Source: Asterias amurensis (Eukaryota; Echinodermata; Asteroidea; Forcipulatida; Asteriidae). Taken from it: a stretch of DNA of 64,000 nt. How positions within the stretch are numbered: position 1 is the first letter of the stretch; every line of letters begins with the position of its first letter. Below the pieces are notes generated by a model that was not told where the DNA came from, ran no database searches, and saw nothing but the letters and a program-made list of their open reading frames with translations. This document shows, piece by piece, positions 10,067-21,220 of the stretch. The stretch spans positions 5,187,501 to 5,251,500 of the forward strand of contig NC_092668.1 of NCBI RefSeq assembly GCF_032118995.1, in the 5' to 3' direction. The position numbers and the translations under genes are program-made.

Positions 10067-12003
10067 ATGGCCGAAGCTGCATTACCCACTGATGAGACCA
10101 CTTGCAAGATTAGACATGTACACATCGAGTGCCCAATCTGCCTGAGTCGGTTCACTGATCCGAAAATCCTGGACTGTCTGCACAGCTTCTGCTTCAAATG
10201 CCTACAGGAACTTATAGACAAACAAGATCCGAAGGCGGATATTATTATTTGTCCAATGTGCAAAAAGAAAACGTCAATCCCAGATGAGGGATTATCCAAT
10301 CTTCTTAGCTGCTTTTTCTTGAGCTCGCTTATTGACGACGTCATCAATCTGGAAAGTCAGAAGGAGGACATTAACTCTCCTGTCTCGACATGCGAAGGAT
10401 GCGACGAAGGACTTGAAGCCGTCTCACAGTGTGTTGATTGTGACGCGGCTTTTGCAAGACATGTCTTGAACACCACGCGAAGTTAAAAACGAACAGGCAT
10501 CATCAAGTCGTTGATAATGTCGGCTCGTCAATTAAACGAGCCAAAGACAAGGACAAAACTGGGTCACAAAAGTGCCGGAAACACATTGACCAGGAACTGT
10601 GTTTCTATTGCGACACGTGTGGTCTACTTGTGTGTCCTAAATGTGCGGTGCTCGATCACCGAGCGTCAAACCACAATCTATCTGAAATCATTGATTCCAT
10701 TCGATCTTATCGTCGAGCTGTTGATGAAGCCTTGAAGAAGTTTGATGAGTGTCGCGAGCAATTACAAAAAGTGGATGACTCTATCAAACACTCAAAGCAA
10801 ACTTTACAGCTCGTGGTCGACCAGGCTCTTCAAGATATTGTGGCTAAGGAGGAAGAAGAAATCACTAAGATAAGAAATGCATCTCGCTTCCTTCAAGAAA
10901 GAGTCACTCAAATCGGTCAAGAAAGAGGCGAGGGATTTGAGAGCATTCAGAGCAACAATCACGATAAGATGAGCCGTGCAGAGCAGATCGTAGCTTCAGT
11001 CAATGATTTGATGCAACATGCTAATAACTTTGAGCTGCTGGACCTGAAGCCAAAAGTTATGCACAACTTAGACTTCCACAAAGAGCTCCGGTTTCAAACA
11101 GTGCAGCATAGTAAGTTATTCGTCGGGTTCAAAGGTCATGATGTCGTCACTGATGCAGATATTGGTGAAATACTAGAGGAGGAGAAGTGGGAGGTGCGGA
11201 CAGAGTTTGGTAAAGAAGGGGAAGGTGATGGGGAGTTCAAATTTGCAGAGGGCGTTGCTTGCTTTAGCAATGGTGACATTGCCGTAACCGATACACACAG
11301 ACAGCTTTTATCCACTTTTACATCAAAGGGTAAATCTACAGGTGTTCGAATTGGAACACAGGACGGTATTAAACTAAACACTACTTTTGATGTTACCGTG
11401 ACCTCTGATGACCTGCTTCTGGTTACTGACGGACAGGATGTAAAGGTTTATGATAGAGAACTGAGATACATTCGTCAGTTCCGACCCTCACAGAATGAAG
11501 TCGAGGGACAGTCAGAGAGTCTACTTCGTGGTATTGATGTTGACAAGAAAGATCGAATTGCAGTGGCTGACTATAAGAGAAAGGTAATATCTCTTCATAA
11601 TATGGATGGATCCATTATTTCCACAGTGCATCATGACGATATTAGTAGCGACTGCCATCTATCTGCAAGCAGCATGAAGCATTTGATATTTACAAACTAC
11701 GACAAGATGAAACTGATTTGTCTGGATTTCATAGGAAATGAGGTGTTTAATATCAGCACCTCCATTGACTGCAAAAATTCAAAACCTTACGGCGTGTGCT
11801 GCGACGATGCTGGAGACATCTATGTGTCTGTTCATTGCAGCAATCTTAGAGGAACACTTGAGATACATCACTACGATGCATCAGGTGTGCACATCGGCTG
11901 TGTAGCTCGTGGCTTGTACAATCCTGCAGGCATGACGTTTACTCCTACTGGTGACCTCATCGTGGCTGATAGGCACTCGGTCAAGGTCCTGCGTCGTTCG
12001 TAA
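10067..12003 (+). CDS. TRIM-type RING E3 ubiquitin ligase with NHL propeller; one-base frameshift
   Basis: Predicted ubiquitin ligase of the tripartite-motif family, TRIM56/TRIM71/TRIM2-like in layout. The ATG sits in a good context (AAGATGG). Residues 22-65 form a C3HC4 RING (C-x2-C, C-x-H-x2-C-x2-C, C-P-M-C). B-box 1 begins at Cys109. B-box 2 follows (CRKH, CFYCDTC, CPKC, LDHRASNH), then a coiled coil to about residue 310. From roughly residue 375 to the stop comes a six-bladed-type NHL propeller with repeated G-D-I-A-V-T-D / D-R-I-A-V-A-D strands. The frame breaks at TTTT (10450-10453): one T too few shifts translation, giving a stop at 10484-10486 (139 aa). The remainder reads on in the other frame without a stop to 12003. 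With one extra base the product would be 645 aa. Single-exon TRIMs of this type are a large family in echinoderms (general knowledge). The break could be a real null allele, a young pseudogene or an assembly error. Confidence 0.85.
10448..10456 (+). other. Frameshift site in TRIM B-box 1
   Basis: The frame GCG-GCT-TTT-GCA-AGA abandons the B-box consensus. Read one base back it gives F-C-K-T-C-L-E-H-H-A-K, restoring the expected C-x2-C and H-x-H zinc ligands and continuing open for another 517 codons. The site is not an X-XXY-YYZ slippery heptamer. Confidence 0.8.
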
Positions 12004-12799
12004 TGTGTCGGTGACGTCATGGTCGAAACTGATACAACATGGTAGATAACAAGGACATAACAACTAACCAAGTTAAACAATTATAAATAAGCGATAGACT
12101 CGCACAGAAAGTAAATCAAGATGGCAACGCGGGAGAACAATGCTTTTAAAAGAGTCGCGTGTCATGAAGGAAAATCGAGCTTTGACACTCAAATAAATCC
12201 TACAACGACAAAAGTAACTTTAAAGAAGGTTCTCATCCATCTTGTTGACCAAATAATAGCGTTAACCATTAATTTTTGTTTTCTTCTTTTGTTTTAAGTG
12301 TCAAGAAAGAAAATCCTGAAATCTACAGAATTTTGTTTCCAGTCGGAAGTTTTATTTCCACTGTTCCAGGGCTTTATTAACACTCAATAAGTATTAACTT
12401 AACACAAGAAAAAAGGCCTAAGCCAAAGGACGCTCTCTCTGACGAGCGGCGTGCAGGGGTTGCCAGGACCGACGGGGAGTCGTGATGGGAAGAGGTAGTG
12501 GACGATAAGTGAGCGAAAAATTCGATATGTGCATGCGCGAAACGAAACAACTCTCAGTCCTTCAGAGTTTGAGACGGTCTCGGGGATAAATAACGTCCAG
12601 TCAGTGGACGACCGAGTGGTTTTATTTGTAGTTGAACACGTTGTTATGGTTTTTTTTTTTTTTTTTTCGTTTCTTTAAATTTTTGTGTATTTATGTATTG
12701 ATTTTGCCTGTTTATTGTTAATTCCATTTTTCTTAATCCTGTAAAAACTTTGTAAATTTGAATGTTGTCAACCTTTTGGTTGTTTTTTATTCAGATTAA

Positions 12800-12805
12800 A
12801 ATAAA
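12800..12805 (+). terminator. Candidate polyadenylation signal AATAAA
   Basis: AATAAA lies about 800 bp after the TRIM stop in AT-rich sequence. It could serve the TRIM transcript or be the 3' end of a retroelement. Confidence 0.35.
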
Positions 12806-12829
12806 CCATTAATAATAATATACACAGCA

Positions 12830-12895
12830 TTGAACCGTGACCATGGGGCTAGAAATCGAAACAGCTTACAAAGTAGGACGGGAGCGTTAGTGCCC
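12830..12895 (+). repeat. Dispersed repeat, copy 1
   Basis: The block CCGTGACCATGGGGCTAGAAATCGAA through AGCTTACAAAGTAGGACGGG closely matches 13226-13280. Confidence 0.6.
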
Positions 12896-13225
12896 GGACC
12901 GCCGGCGTGGCGCGTTCGGTTACTTTCCGTTACCTCCCTCCCTCCCTCCTCCCGTCCCGATTCGAAAGCTCCCAGAAAACGGGTTAATATGTTTTAATTG
13001 GAATTTTCCTTCCCGGTTTATATTTAATCTTATGTTTAGATCTCTAGTTGGTACTATCAGTCCTTGGTCTTTTTGTTGTCCCTTTTTGTTTGTCTTCTGT
13101 TCATGTTTTTTTTTTTACTGCCCTTTCGGCATTTTTTTTTTCAATTTTGTTGGTTGTTTTTTCTGTGATTTATTGTATTTGTATGTATTTTGGTTGCTTA
13201 TGGAATAAAACAATATGACTATGTG

Positions 13226-13282
13226 GCCGTGACACAGCTAAAAATCGAAAACAGCTTACAAAGTAGGACGGGGGCGTTTCTT
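13226..13282 (+). repeat. Dispersed repeat, copy 2
   Basis: CCGTGACACAGCTAAAAATC through AGCTTACAAAGTAGGACGGG repeats 12830-12895. In both places it follows a T-rich tract and an AATAAA context, suggesting paired retroelement 3' ends or a local duplication. Confidence 0.6.
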
Positions 13283-13667
13283 TCGGACCAAATTAATACA
13301 GGGCAACAATATTGTTCAAACGTATATAAACTTCATCAGAACATTATAATTGTTTTACTTTTCGCTTTATATTAAGTCACTAATTTACCAAGGCTGGTGG
13401 GCGGGTGTGTGCTTGTGTGTGGGTATGTCTACGCATTCAAACCTAGGACTTGGAGAAGGTTATAACAAAAGGGATCCGGGAAAAGGTCACACCGAGGAAG
13501 TCCTCCATTCAAATTCGTGTATAAAACGAATGGGGACGTACAAACAATGGGAAAACAAAGAGAAGTCCTCTCGTGGTGTTGTCGTGCATAATTATTGAGT
13601 CACCCCCCAAGTGACCCACTCCACAAGCAGGGCACTGGGGGCTGACTCATCAGGTGAGCCCCTGGAA

Positions 13668-13740
13668 TGACGTCAAAGCTATTCGAACACACCGGGGCAG
13701 ACCGGGGTCGACCCAAGGAAAGCTACACGAACGCATCCAC
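13668..13740 (+). repeat. Half copy of the GGGTCGACCC hairpin element
   Basis: CCGGGGTCGACCCAAGGAAAGC then ACACGAACGCA matches the right arm of the complete hairpin at 15112-15270. Confidence 0.6.
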
Positions 13741-14039
13741 AACCCACTCTCGTAATTTGTTGCCACAATAAACTTCAAGGTTTCTTTTTTGCTAGTGCTT
13801 CAGTTCACACTCATCAGACCCGTCGTTTAGCCAAAGGGAATCTTTTTGTGAAACAAAGTAGAACTTAGTTTGTTAAAATGAGTGTGTTTCATTAAGGGGT
13901 CCTTTACTGGAATAGCCTTAATGCAGCTCTTAAACAGTTAGTGTTTTTTCTTTTCGTAGAAAGAAGATTTTGATTGATCTATACACTACTCATTAATCAT
14001 ATCTCTTTTAATTTAATACACAACATGTTTTAGTAAATA

Positions 14040-14328
14040 TTTTATCCGTTGCCCAGTCTCACTCATGCATAATGTCCATGTCCCTTTTGTTTGTTAGTGT
14101 TCATTTTTGTGTAAATTGTCCCTGTCTTTAGGGAAGAGGGAAAAAAAGCTTTTGCTTCCTCATTTCCCTACATGTTAATGTCAAACTATTTTCTATTTAT
14201 TGTTCATTAACTGGATTAAGTTTTCCTTAGTTCAAGTTATTATATGTTTTTCTGAACAATGTTATAACAATGTATTGATTGATGTTGACATGAAATAATA
14301 AATATTATCTGAAATGAAATGAAGGCTA
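14040..14328 (+). mobile_element. Probable LINE (CR1/L2-type) 3' end
   Basis: A non-coding AT-rich tract carries a G/A-T/C stem around 14130-14170. It terminates in AATAATAAATATTATCTG and a short TGAAATGAAATGAA repeat. A short-period 3' tail instead of poly(A) is characteristic of CR1/L2 retrotransposons. No reverse transcriptase remains. Confidence 0.4.
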
Positions 14329-14619
14329 GTGTGGATGTGTTGGGGGGGTGGCTGGGGTAATTACCAGTGATGTAGTCGATACCAGCATGCCCGAGACCAC
14401 TGTGATAAACAAAGCGATGTTGTATGGCACCTGTCTAAAAACTATTCAAGTTGCAGTGAGGTTGTTTGCCAGCCGTTTCACGGGTATGGCAAATGTGGGA
14501 AATGTGGGGTGCAATGAAGGCGCCAGAAACGGGGACATAAATGGGTATCGGTGAAGCAGCGGGAATCATACAACAAACGTTTATTTTTATTTTTTTATAT
14601 ATATAAAACCTTGCAAGTT

Positions 14620-14790
14620 TCCTTTGACGGAACAAGACTTTTTGCACGGTGACATTCGCCGCGGTGCACCCCGCTATTTACAGAGAGCACGAAGCGGTAG
14701 AAGTTGATGGGCGGTAGTATGTGTGTCCATCCGAGAATCGGCATAGCGCCACCTCGCGGCGCGTGTCTTTTTTTCCGTGGGGTTTGTGGT
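14620..14790. other. CpG-rich patch
   Basis: Local CpG density is well above the neighbourhood (CGCCGCGG, CTCGCGGCGCG). It contains the best CTCF-like site of the window. A 75-codon minus frame crosses it without family resemblance. It could be a promoter or an insulator; neither is shown. Confidence 0.3.
14744..14759 (-). promoter_or_regulatory. CTCF-like site
   Basis: The minus strand reads CCGCGAGGTGGCGCTA, a near-consensus CTCF core (CCGCGNGGNGGCAG / CCACNAGGGGGCGC family). Binding is inferred from motif only. Confidence 0.4.
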
Positions 14791-15111
14791 TTTGTCGACC
14801 CCTTCCAGAGTTCATTGAACAAAACTAGTCAACAACAAACCTGCGGAACTTTGTCCGCTTGTACAGTTTTCACCGACATTTCTCAATCGCCTCCCTTCAG
14901 TTGAATGAGTCAAGGTGGAAACATCAATAGGAACCCGTGGCGTTGGATGATCTTACTCTCACAAGATCTGGTGTTTGTTTCATTGGTCTTGGCTGGTACA
15001 AGTCTATGAGTGTATTGATACCCGGAGGATTTTGATATTAGTATTTCTACAGCGGGTCTTCTAAGCAGCATTCCTTACAACATTAGTTTGTTAGCAGGTT
15101 AGTGTTTACCT

Positions 15112-15270
15112 ATGGGTTCGTTCGTTTAGCTTCCCTGTGTCGACCCCAGTGTGTGGCGGTTTTTTTTTTCCCCAGGAAGAACGTGTGCAGACAATTACCC
15201 ACGTTCGTCCTGGAAAAGAAACACGCCACACCGGGGTCGACCCAGGGAAGCTAAACGAACGCACCCTATA
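15112..15270. mobile_element. Hairpin MITE with GGGTCGACCC arms
   Basis: GGTTCGTTCGTTTAGCTTCC through GTCGACCCCAGTGTGTGGCG is followed after about 60 bp by its reverse complement CGCCACACCGGGGTCGACCC ending CTAAACGAACGCACC. Confidence 0.8.
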
Positions 15271-15449
15271 TGAACGAGGGAACGTTTTCATTTTTCAAAA
15301 CATTCTCACTCAATATAGTTTCAGTATGAATACTATGAGATCTACACACTCATGCTTAAAGGCAGTGGACACTATTGGTAATTGTCAAAATAATTACCAT
15401 CATAAAACTTTTCTTGATTACGAGTAATGGGGATAGGTTGGTAGTGTAC

Positions 15450-15620
15450 AAATATTGACTGCTTCGAGTGATATGGTTAAAACTATGACTCCCGAGGTGA
15501 TCCCGAGAGCGTTCTATTTTCCCGAGGCGAAGCCGAGGGAAAATAGAACGCTACGGGGATCACCGAGGGAGTCGTAGTTTGTAATCATTGCACGAGTAAA
15601 AGCAGTCAATATTTGTTTTA
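15450..15620. mobile_element. Nested hairpin element
   Basis: The outer arms ATATTGACTGCTT..AAGCAGTCAATAT-type enclose a strong inner stem: CTCCCGAGGTGATCCCGAG and TTCTATTTTCCC pair with GGGAAAATAGAA and GGGGATCACCGAGGGAG. It lies inside the family A copy. Confidence 0.75.
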
Positions 15621-15945
15621 TAACACCCCAAACATTTCTAAATACTGTACTATTATTATTAAGTTACAGACCTGAATGCTACAATCCACGGACGACGCGA
15701 ATACAGATTGCAACCACTTTTACTGTGCTGCATGTACTGTAGTGTCGTGGAATCCGAAATGGTTACAGACTATTAATTTATCATCCTCGTACACGCAACG
15801 GACGTCTGGGTACTGCACGCCGTGTGCTAGTCTTCGGACTAGCGCATGGCAAACCGACGCACTATCACACGGCCGTCGTATAGCAAAACTAAGACATGTC
15901 ATGTGACGCGCTCTAAACCAATGAGCAGGCAGAATACTTGCAAGG
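15621..15945. other. Unassigned insert inside the family A copy
   Basis: About 320 bp lying between the nested hairpin and the resumed family A sequence. It contains GACTAGCGCATGGC-type moderate-GC sequence with no recognisable gene. Confidence 0.3.
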
Positions 15946-16254
15946 AGTGTTATAATATAAAACATTGTGAGAAACAGCCCCCTCTGAAGTGACATAGTTT
16001 TCGAGTAAGAAGTAATTTTCCACGAATTTGATTTCGAGACCTCAAGTTTAGAATTTGAGGTCTCGAAATCAAGCATCAGAAAGCACACAACTTTGTGTGA
16101 CAAGGGTTTTTTTCTTTCATTATTATCTCGCAACTTCGACGACCGATTGAGCTCAAATTTTCACAGGTTTGTTATTTTATGCACATGTTGAGATACACCA
16201 ACTGTGAATACTAGTCTTTGACAATTACCAATAGTGTCCATTGTCTTTAAAGCT

Positions 16255-16435
16255 ATTATACACTTTCGGTAAACGGTATTGTCCAAGTCCCACACTTCGT
16301 GTATCACAACTTAAATATGAAATAACAAACCTGTCAAAATTTAGGCGCAATCGGTCATCGGAATCGGGAGAAAATAACGGGAAAACCCACTCTTGTTTCC
16401 GCACGTTTCGCCGTGTCATGACGTGTTTAAAATAA
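16255..16435 (-). repeat. Degenerate relative of family A
   Basis: The string ACTTCGTGTATCACAAC, ATGAAATAACAAACCTGTCA and AATCGGTCATCGGAATC mirrors the family A right arm in reverse orientation, with many substitutions. Confidence 0.5.
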
Positions 16436-16449
16436 ATCCGTAATTCTCG

Positions 16450-16975
16450 CTGTCAAGAATTGATATTGTTTTAATGTTTTCACAAAAAGTGAAAGGTTAC
16501 CTTCTGTAAACCCTATAAGTTAATTGTAAATCTGTGAACTTGTTTTCTTCTTTTCTGTACCGGAAGTGTATAATGGCTTTAAAGAAAGGTTACAGAATTG
16601 GTAGTAAACAAAAATCGTGAAAATCACAGCTATACATACAACTTACACGGTCTAATGATGATGATAGTTGAAAACATCCCTTGAAATATTTTTGTCTGAA
16701 GTGTCTTAATCGATGAGAAATAAATAATCTAACTTCGCGTTTGGAGTTTTTCGCTCAGTGTGCGTTTTATGCATTTACATTTGGCATCGATGCAATGCAA
16801 ACAAAGTTTGTAATCGGTTTTCCACTTTTCTCTCGTGACCCAGATGGCCGATCGATCTTAAACTTCTACAGATTTGGCAGTTTAAGTATATGGTGTATTA
16901 CATAAAGTGCTTACACTGTCAGCAACGATTTTGTTACCGAAAAAAAAAATTATGCAATGTTCCTTTAAAGGGTAT
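16450..16975. other. Probable unclassified repeat
   Basis: Loosely related motifs (GAAAGGTTAC..GTTACC, TTAATTGTAAATCTGTG) near both ends and a terminal GTTCCTTTAAAGGG suggest another decayed miniature element. No gene was seen. Confidence 0.3.
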
Positions 16976-17395
16976 GTTCCTTTAAAGGGTATGTCCTTTT
17001 TTCCTAACAAAAAACACAATGTCCACAGATTTACATTAAACTTACAGAGTTCGAAGATTATGATAGTAGAAAGCTTCCCTTGAAATTTTACCCACTGAGG
17101 TGCTGCAGTTTTTGAGAAATGAGTAAAAGTAATAATTTTCGTCTAAGTTTTAGCATGTAAAAACGTAGTAACCAGTTATGCTATGGTTTTGGTATAATAT
17201 CATAACTGGTTAAGGGGATTTTACATGCTAAAATAATCTTGGTCTCAACTTGTTTTACTCATTTCTAAAAAAATACAAAACCTTAGATAGTAATATTTGA
17301 AGGGAAGCTTTCTACTATCATTATCTTCAAACCCTGTAAGTTTAATGTAAATCTGTGGACATTTTGAAAAAGTACCCACATCCTTTAAGGACAAA
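16976..17395. mobile_element. Hairpin MITE (~420 bp)
   Basis: The arms (about 16990-17185 and 17195-17390) are reverse complements. Paired blocks include ATTTACATTAAACTTACAG / CTGTAAGTTTAATGTAAAT, ATGATAGTAGAAAGCTTCCC / GGGAAGCTTTCTACTATCAT and TTAGCATGTAAAA / TTTTACATGCTAA. Confidence 0.85.
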
Positions 17396-17419
17396 TTAAG
17401 TTTAGTATCTAAAGATATT

Positions 17420-17495
17420 AGACCTACCCTTACTAATAGGACGAGTTACTCTTCCTAACTCGAGGTAGGATCAATCCTACCGTTTCGTGAAATCG
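17420..17495. repeat. Family D MITE, right-half remnant
   Basis: GGACGAGTTACTCTTCCTAA, CTCGAGGTAGGA and TTCGTGAAATCGGC correspond to the right half of the family D hairpin. Confidence 0.5.
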
Positions 17496-17498
17496 GCT

Positions 17499-17687
17499 GC
17501 TGGTGTCTTACAAACAGGTGATCAAAATATTAATTTGTGTGAGCAAACGATCGAAACTAAAGCACTATTATTTTTGCGACCTTTGAAAACTTAGCGTTTT
17601 AGAAATGTATCAAAGGTGTGCTATAGTTTCGATCGTTTGCTCACACAAATTAATATTGTTTCACAGCTAAAACAAACTGACACCAGA
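17499..17687. mobile_element. Hairpin MITE with CTGGTGTC tips
   Basis: ATTAATTTGTGTGAGCAAAC then GATCGAAACTAAAGCAC pairs with GTGCTATAGTTTCGATCG then TTTGCTCACACAAATTAAT. The outer tips CTGGTGTC..GACACCAG also pair. Confidence 0.8.
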
Positions 17688-18463
17688 TTTGTTAACAATA
17701 ATATAACAAAATCACCTGATTACTTGCCTAAAATGTAAACATACGTCCCGGTGCGGGTTTGGATGGAGATTCTGTCCCCCCCCCCCCCAGGTAAATCTTT
17801 CCCCCGGACATCTTTACCTGGGTTGTCTAGGGTGCAGCTTCCCGGAGACAGTGACTCCTATGTTGTCTACTGTTATGTTATTCTTTCCGCCGTACTAATA
17901 AGAGGATTTGGTCCCCAAACGGAGAATGTTTCCCCAAGGCGTCAGCCCTCCACCGACGACGGAACTTCAGTGGGAACATTTCGCTTGGTTTTACTTACAA
18001 TATTTTCACCCGTAAAACAGCCATTTTGTGAGCAGTAAAACATGTTATTTGAAGACGGGGGATAAAATATGAAAATAAAATGAAAGTTCACAATGATTAA
18101 GGTAGTTATAACTATATAATATATAATATTAAGTAGCTTAGAGTAGGACAGTAATTTCGTGAAGTTATAGCTGCTGGCCCGATGAAAGGGTCATTTGGGC
18201 GTGTCCGGCGGGCACAACCGCCCACCACGAGTGGAGTTGGGGGCCTTCGATAGAGGGCATTTAGGTGTGTCTGTTGGGAAAACCTACCACTGAAATTGTC
18301 TTGCATTTGGCCAGTTGTGATACCTAACCTTGGACTCTACTGAACATTTACCAAAAGGTTTCATCATGTTTACTCTCTAGCAAGTTCCTTGCTCTATGCC
18401 CTTAACACCATTATCATGTACATGCGTGGGGCGGTTTGTGGCATGAGAGCAATTTGTGGATGA

Positions 18464-18479
18464 TAGCGCCCTCTCGTGG
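18464..18479 (-). promoter_or_regulatory. CTCF-like site
   Basis: The minus strand reads CCACGAGAGGGCGCTA, one mismatch from the common CCASYAGRKGGCRS core. Confidence 0.35.
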
Positions 18480-18614
18480 TTAGCATTGTAAAGGTTTCCC
18501 ACCAAAGACTAGGGTTTTGCAGTATTGTTTAATAGTTTTATTTGGCATGGGGGTGTGGAAATCTTCAAGGGGGGGGGGGTCAAGTAAAACCATGTAGCGT
18601 TGATCAAAGACGTG

Positions 18615-18745
18615 TATATCCTTAAACCCCAGGACAATATTGGTAATTTACTCAATAATTGTTAGCATAAAAACTTATGGAGAGCTGCTGACAGTGAAAG
18701 AAAAAACATTTTGAGAAACGGCTCCCTCTGAAGTAACGCAGTCTG
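18615..18745 (+). mobile_element. Family A MITE, 5'-half fragment
   Basis: GGACAATATTGGTAATTTAC, GAGAAACGGCTCCCTCTG and AAGTAACGCAGT match the left arm, then the copy stops. Confidence 0.6.
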
Positions 18746-19288
18746 GCCCCCCTTAAAAAAGGAAAACAACGTAATGAATAAAAATGCCCCAAATGATTTA
18801 TAAAAAAATACCAGGTTACATACTACATTAAAAAGTACAAAAATAGTTTTAGTCTCTCATCCTCTTGAAAACTAGATTTTTTTCAGATCATTAAGTTTCT
18901 GATTTGTTAATTATTTGTTTGGGGCAGGTCAGCTAGCTGGTTGAAATAATAACAAATTACAACCCCCCCCCCCCCCCCCCCGCCCCAAGAAACCATCCCG
19001 AAAATGTTTGTGCGGTTTTTTTTTTCTCAAACCGGCTTGCGCCAGTTTTCATGAGGTATCCTTCAATTCTCAAGATCAATATGACAGACTTTAATACCCA
19101 AGTTCATCAAAAATACCTAAAAAGTGGAGCACATAACCCCAGGTTCGAATAGATTGTTATAGTTACAGCCTATGACGTTCTTATTCAAGACATTTTCCAA
19201 GGCATACCCAATAATAAAATGGTCACTAGCTTGAATTGGCACATTAATACTATTGGTCGATTTAGAGTAGTGCACCCATGGCGTGTAA

Positions 19289-19304
19289 TAGCGCCCTCTT
19301 GTGG
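19289..19304 (-). promoter_or_regulatory. CTCF-like site
   Basis: The minus strand reads CCACAAGAGGGCGCTA, almost identical to the site at 18464. Confidence 0.35.
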
Positions 19305-19680
19305 TTGAACCTCAGCCATTCCTAAGATAAGCCATTATTCTGTGAGATAATGGTCACATTGCTTTAACACCATGGTTGCGGTTTTGTCTGCATACACCGA
19401 AACCAAACAGTGCGCTCCTAGAGGCCACCATACCTCAACAAGACTAAATATTGCGTGCCTGAATAATTAATATATTTAATCAAAATAATCCAATAATTAA
19501 TTAATTAATATATTTATTTAATTAGATGGTAATTATATAAACACGATCTCGACCCTCAAACTTGAAATCAGTTCGGGGGTGGGGCACATTCTCTCAGTCG
19601 ATGGTATGTCCTATTTAAGCCCGGGCGTGGGGCCGCAGCTGCTTGAGCTTGTGACGCAAAAAGCCATTTTTTGAATTCGG

Positions 19681-19834
19681 GTCATCTCGTACCCAAGTCA
19701 ACTCGTACCCAAGTCAACTCGTACCCAAGTCAACTCGTACCCAAGTCAACTCGTACCCAAGTCAACTCGTACCTAAGTCAACTCGTACCCGAGTCAACTC
19801 GTACTCAAGTAAGTCAACTCGCACCCAAATAAAT
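19681..19834 (+). repeat. 16-bp tandem array, left arm
   Basis: The unit TCGTACCCAAGTCAAC repeats about nine times with little divergence. The inverted counterpart is at 20489-20662. Confidence 0.9.
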
Positions 19835-20488
19835 GTTTACAATTTTTGTTTTACTCGTACTGATAAATATTGTAGTTTAATTTATTTATTTATATTGTTA
19901 ATCATTTAGCTATTCATTGTTGCAATGATTTTTGTTTTCTTGGGTTTTTTTTTCATGTTGCAGTTTTTTTTTACTTAGGCCTTACGGTGGGGAAAATTAA
20001 TCAGATAACTTTTTTTCTAATATAGGCTTGTTAGAATGAATTTTTTTTTATTCGGAAAAAGATAATCAGAACTTACGCAAAGAGTTTTGGTTGGAAAAAG
20101 TGGAACAGTATATTTGTTCAAATTTACTTGTTTGAATCGGAAAACGATAATCAGAACATAACGCAAATGAATGAATTGATGAATTTTTACCACGAAATTT
20201 TCTTTTGGGAACACTTTAACAGGAAAAACACCCAGGTAAACATGAAGGTTTTGCGTTTTATACATAGTATATTTTTTCATTGAAAATAATTGGTCTCATA
20301 TGAACATGGAGGTAGAAATATTTATACATCCATGATACGAAGAACTAGGTTGTGCATCTGATCTGCTCAACGCCTTTCACGGCGACCCGTCTACTATATG
20401 ATGGTAGAACATCATTTTCATTTCCTATCGCTTACAAAATCACGCCGCACCGAAATTCTCCGTTTCGGCATACAACGTACGTTGTACG
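19835..20488. other. Spacer between inverted 16-bp arrays
   Basis: AT-rich, about 650 bp, no gene. It contains an ~85-bp-offset imperfect duplication around GATAATCAGAAC (near 20060 and 20148). Confidence 0.4.
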
Positions 20489-20662
20489 GTACGAGTTGAC
20501 TTGGGTACGAGTTGACCTGGGTACGAGTTGACCTGGGTACGAGTTGACCTAGGTACGAGTTGACTTTGGTACGAGTTGACTTGGGTACAATATTTTGGGT
20601 ACGAGTTGACTTGGGTACGAGTTAACTTGGGTACGAGTTTACTTGGGTACGAGTTGATCTGT
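20489..20662 (-). repeat. 16-bp tandem array, inverted right arm
   Basis: The unit GTACGAGTTGACTTGG, about eleven copies, is the reverse complement of the array at 19681-19834. The minus-strand open frame with a Ser-Tyr-Pro/Leu-Val-Pro period is an artefact of the array. Confidence 0.9.
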
Positions 20663-21220
20663 TTCGCATTTTGGGAGTTAGATTTGAATAACACTGTCTG
20701 TGGTGCAGCTTGATCACACTGTGTTGCTTACATTTGAACTCCTCAGACTATAGAGACAGTTGCTCTTTCAAATGATTTGGGGCAATTCATTGTTACGTAA
20801 GAGAACACCCATACACCGTTCTGGATGAATGTGTATGACACAATGGTCAGGCTTCGCCTGTCTTCGGTTGCCATACAAAAGCTTGCCCGAACTATGTGCC
20901 AAAGCAACTGCTTCTAGTCGGAGGAGTTCAAATTTAAGTGGTAGTGACCAAGCAAATCATTGTAACTGACAACATTCAAATCGAACTCGCAAAATGGCTC
21001 ATTAAGGGTCTATCCCAACAGGGAGGAAGGAAGGAATTTTGCCACTACGTCTTGCCTAGGACTGTATCGTTGATGATAAACTACGGGACCTCCTATCCTA
21101 GTGCAGGAGTTTGTTTTATCTTTCCCCCTGTTTGCTTTGCAACCGGCCAATCTAAGCGACTTCCCCCTCCATCAAAGTATACTAAAATCCACTTTAATGA
21201 AGACATCAAGTACCATAAGT
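20663..21220. other. Intergenic, nothing recognised
   Basis: No coding or repeat feature could be supported between the inverted array and the next family A copy. Confidence 0.35.

Larger units (their letters stand above)
15357..16253 (+). mobile_element. Family A MITE interrupted by other insertions
   Basis: The left end (15357-15450: GGCAGTGGACACTATTGGTA through GAGTAATGGGGATAGG) and the right part (15950-16253: AACATTGTGAGAAACAG through TACCAATAGTGTCCATTGTC) are separated by about 500 bp containing a second hairpin. The right part keeps the palindrome TTTGATTTCGAGACCTC..GAGGTCTCGAAATCAA. Confidence 0.8.
17690..19680. other. Intergenic, low-complexity tracts, no gene
   Basis: Contains C-tracts at about 17778 and 18962, a truncated family A piece (18615-18745) and two CTCF-like sites. 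Open frames across 17751-18038 and 18112-18306 have no family resemblance. Confidence 0.4.

Noticed and set aside
10448..10456. Programmed -1 ribosomal frameshift in the TRIM gene
   Set aside because: The site (GGCTTTTGC) is not an X-XXY-YYZ slippery heptamer, no downstream pseudoknot was evident, and TRIM genes are not known to use frameshifting.
14595..14822. 75-codon minus-strand gene in a CpG-rich patch
   Set aside because: No family resemblance and no continuing exon found; kept only as a CpG-rich patch.
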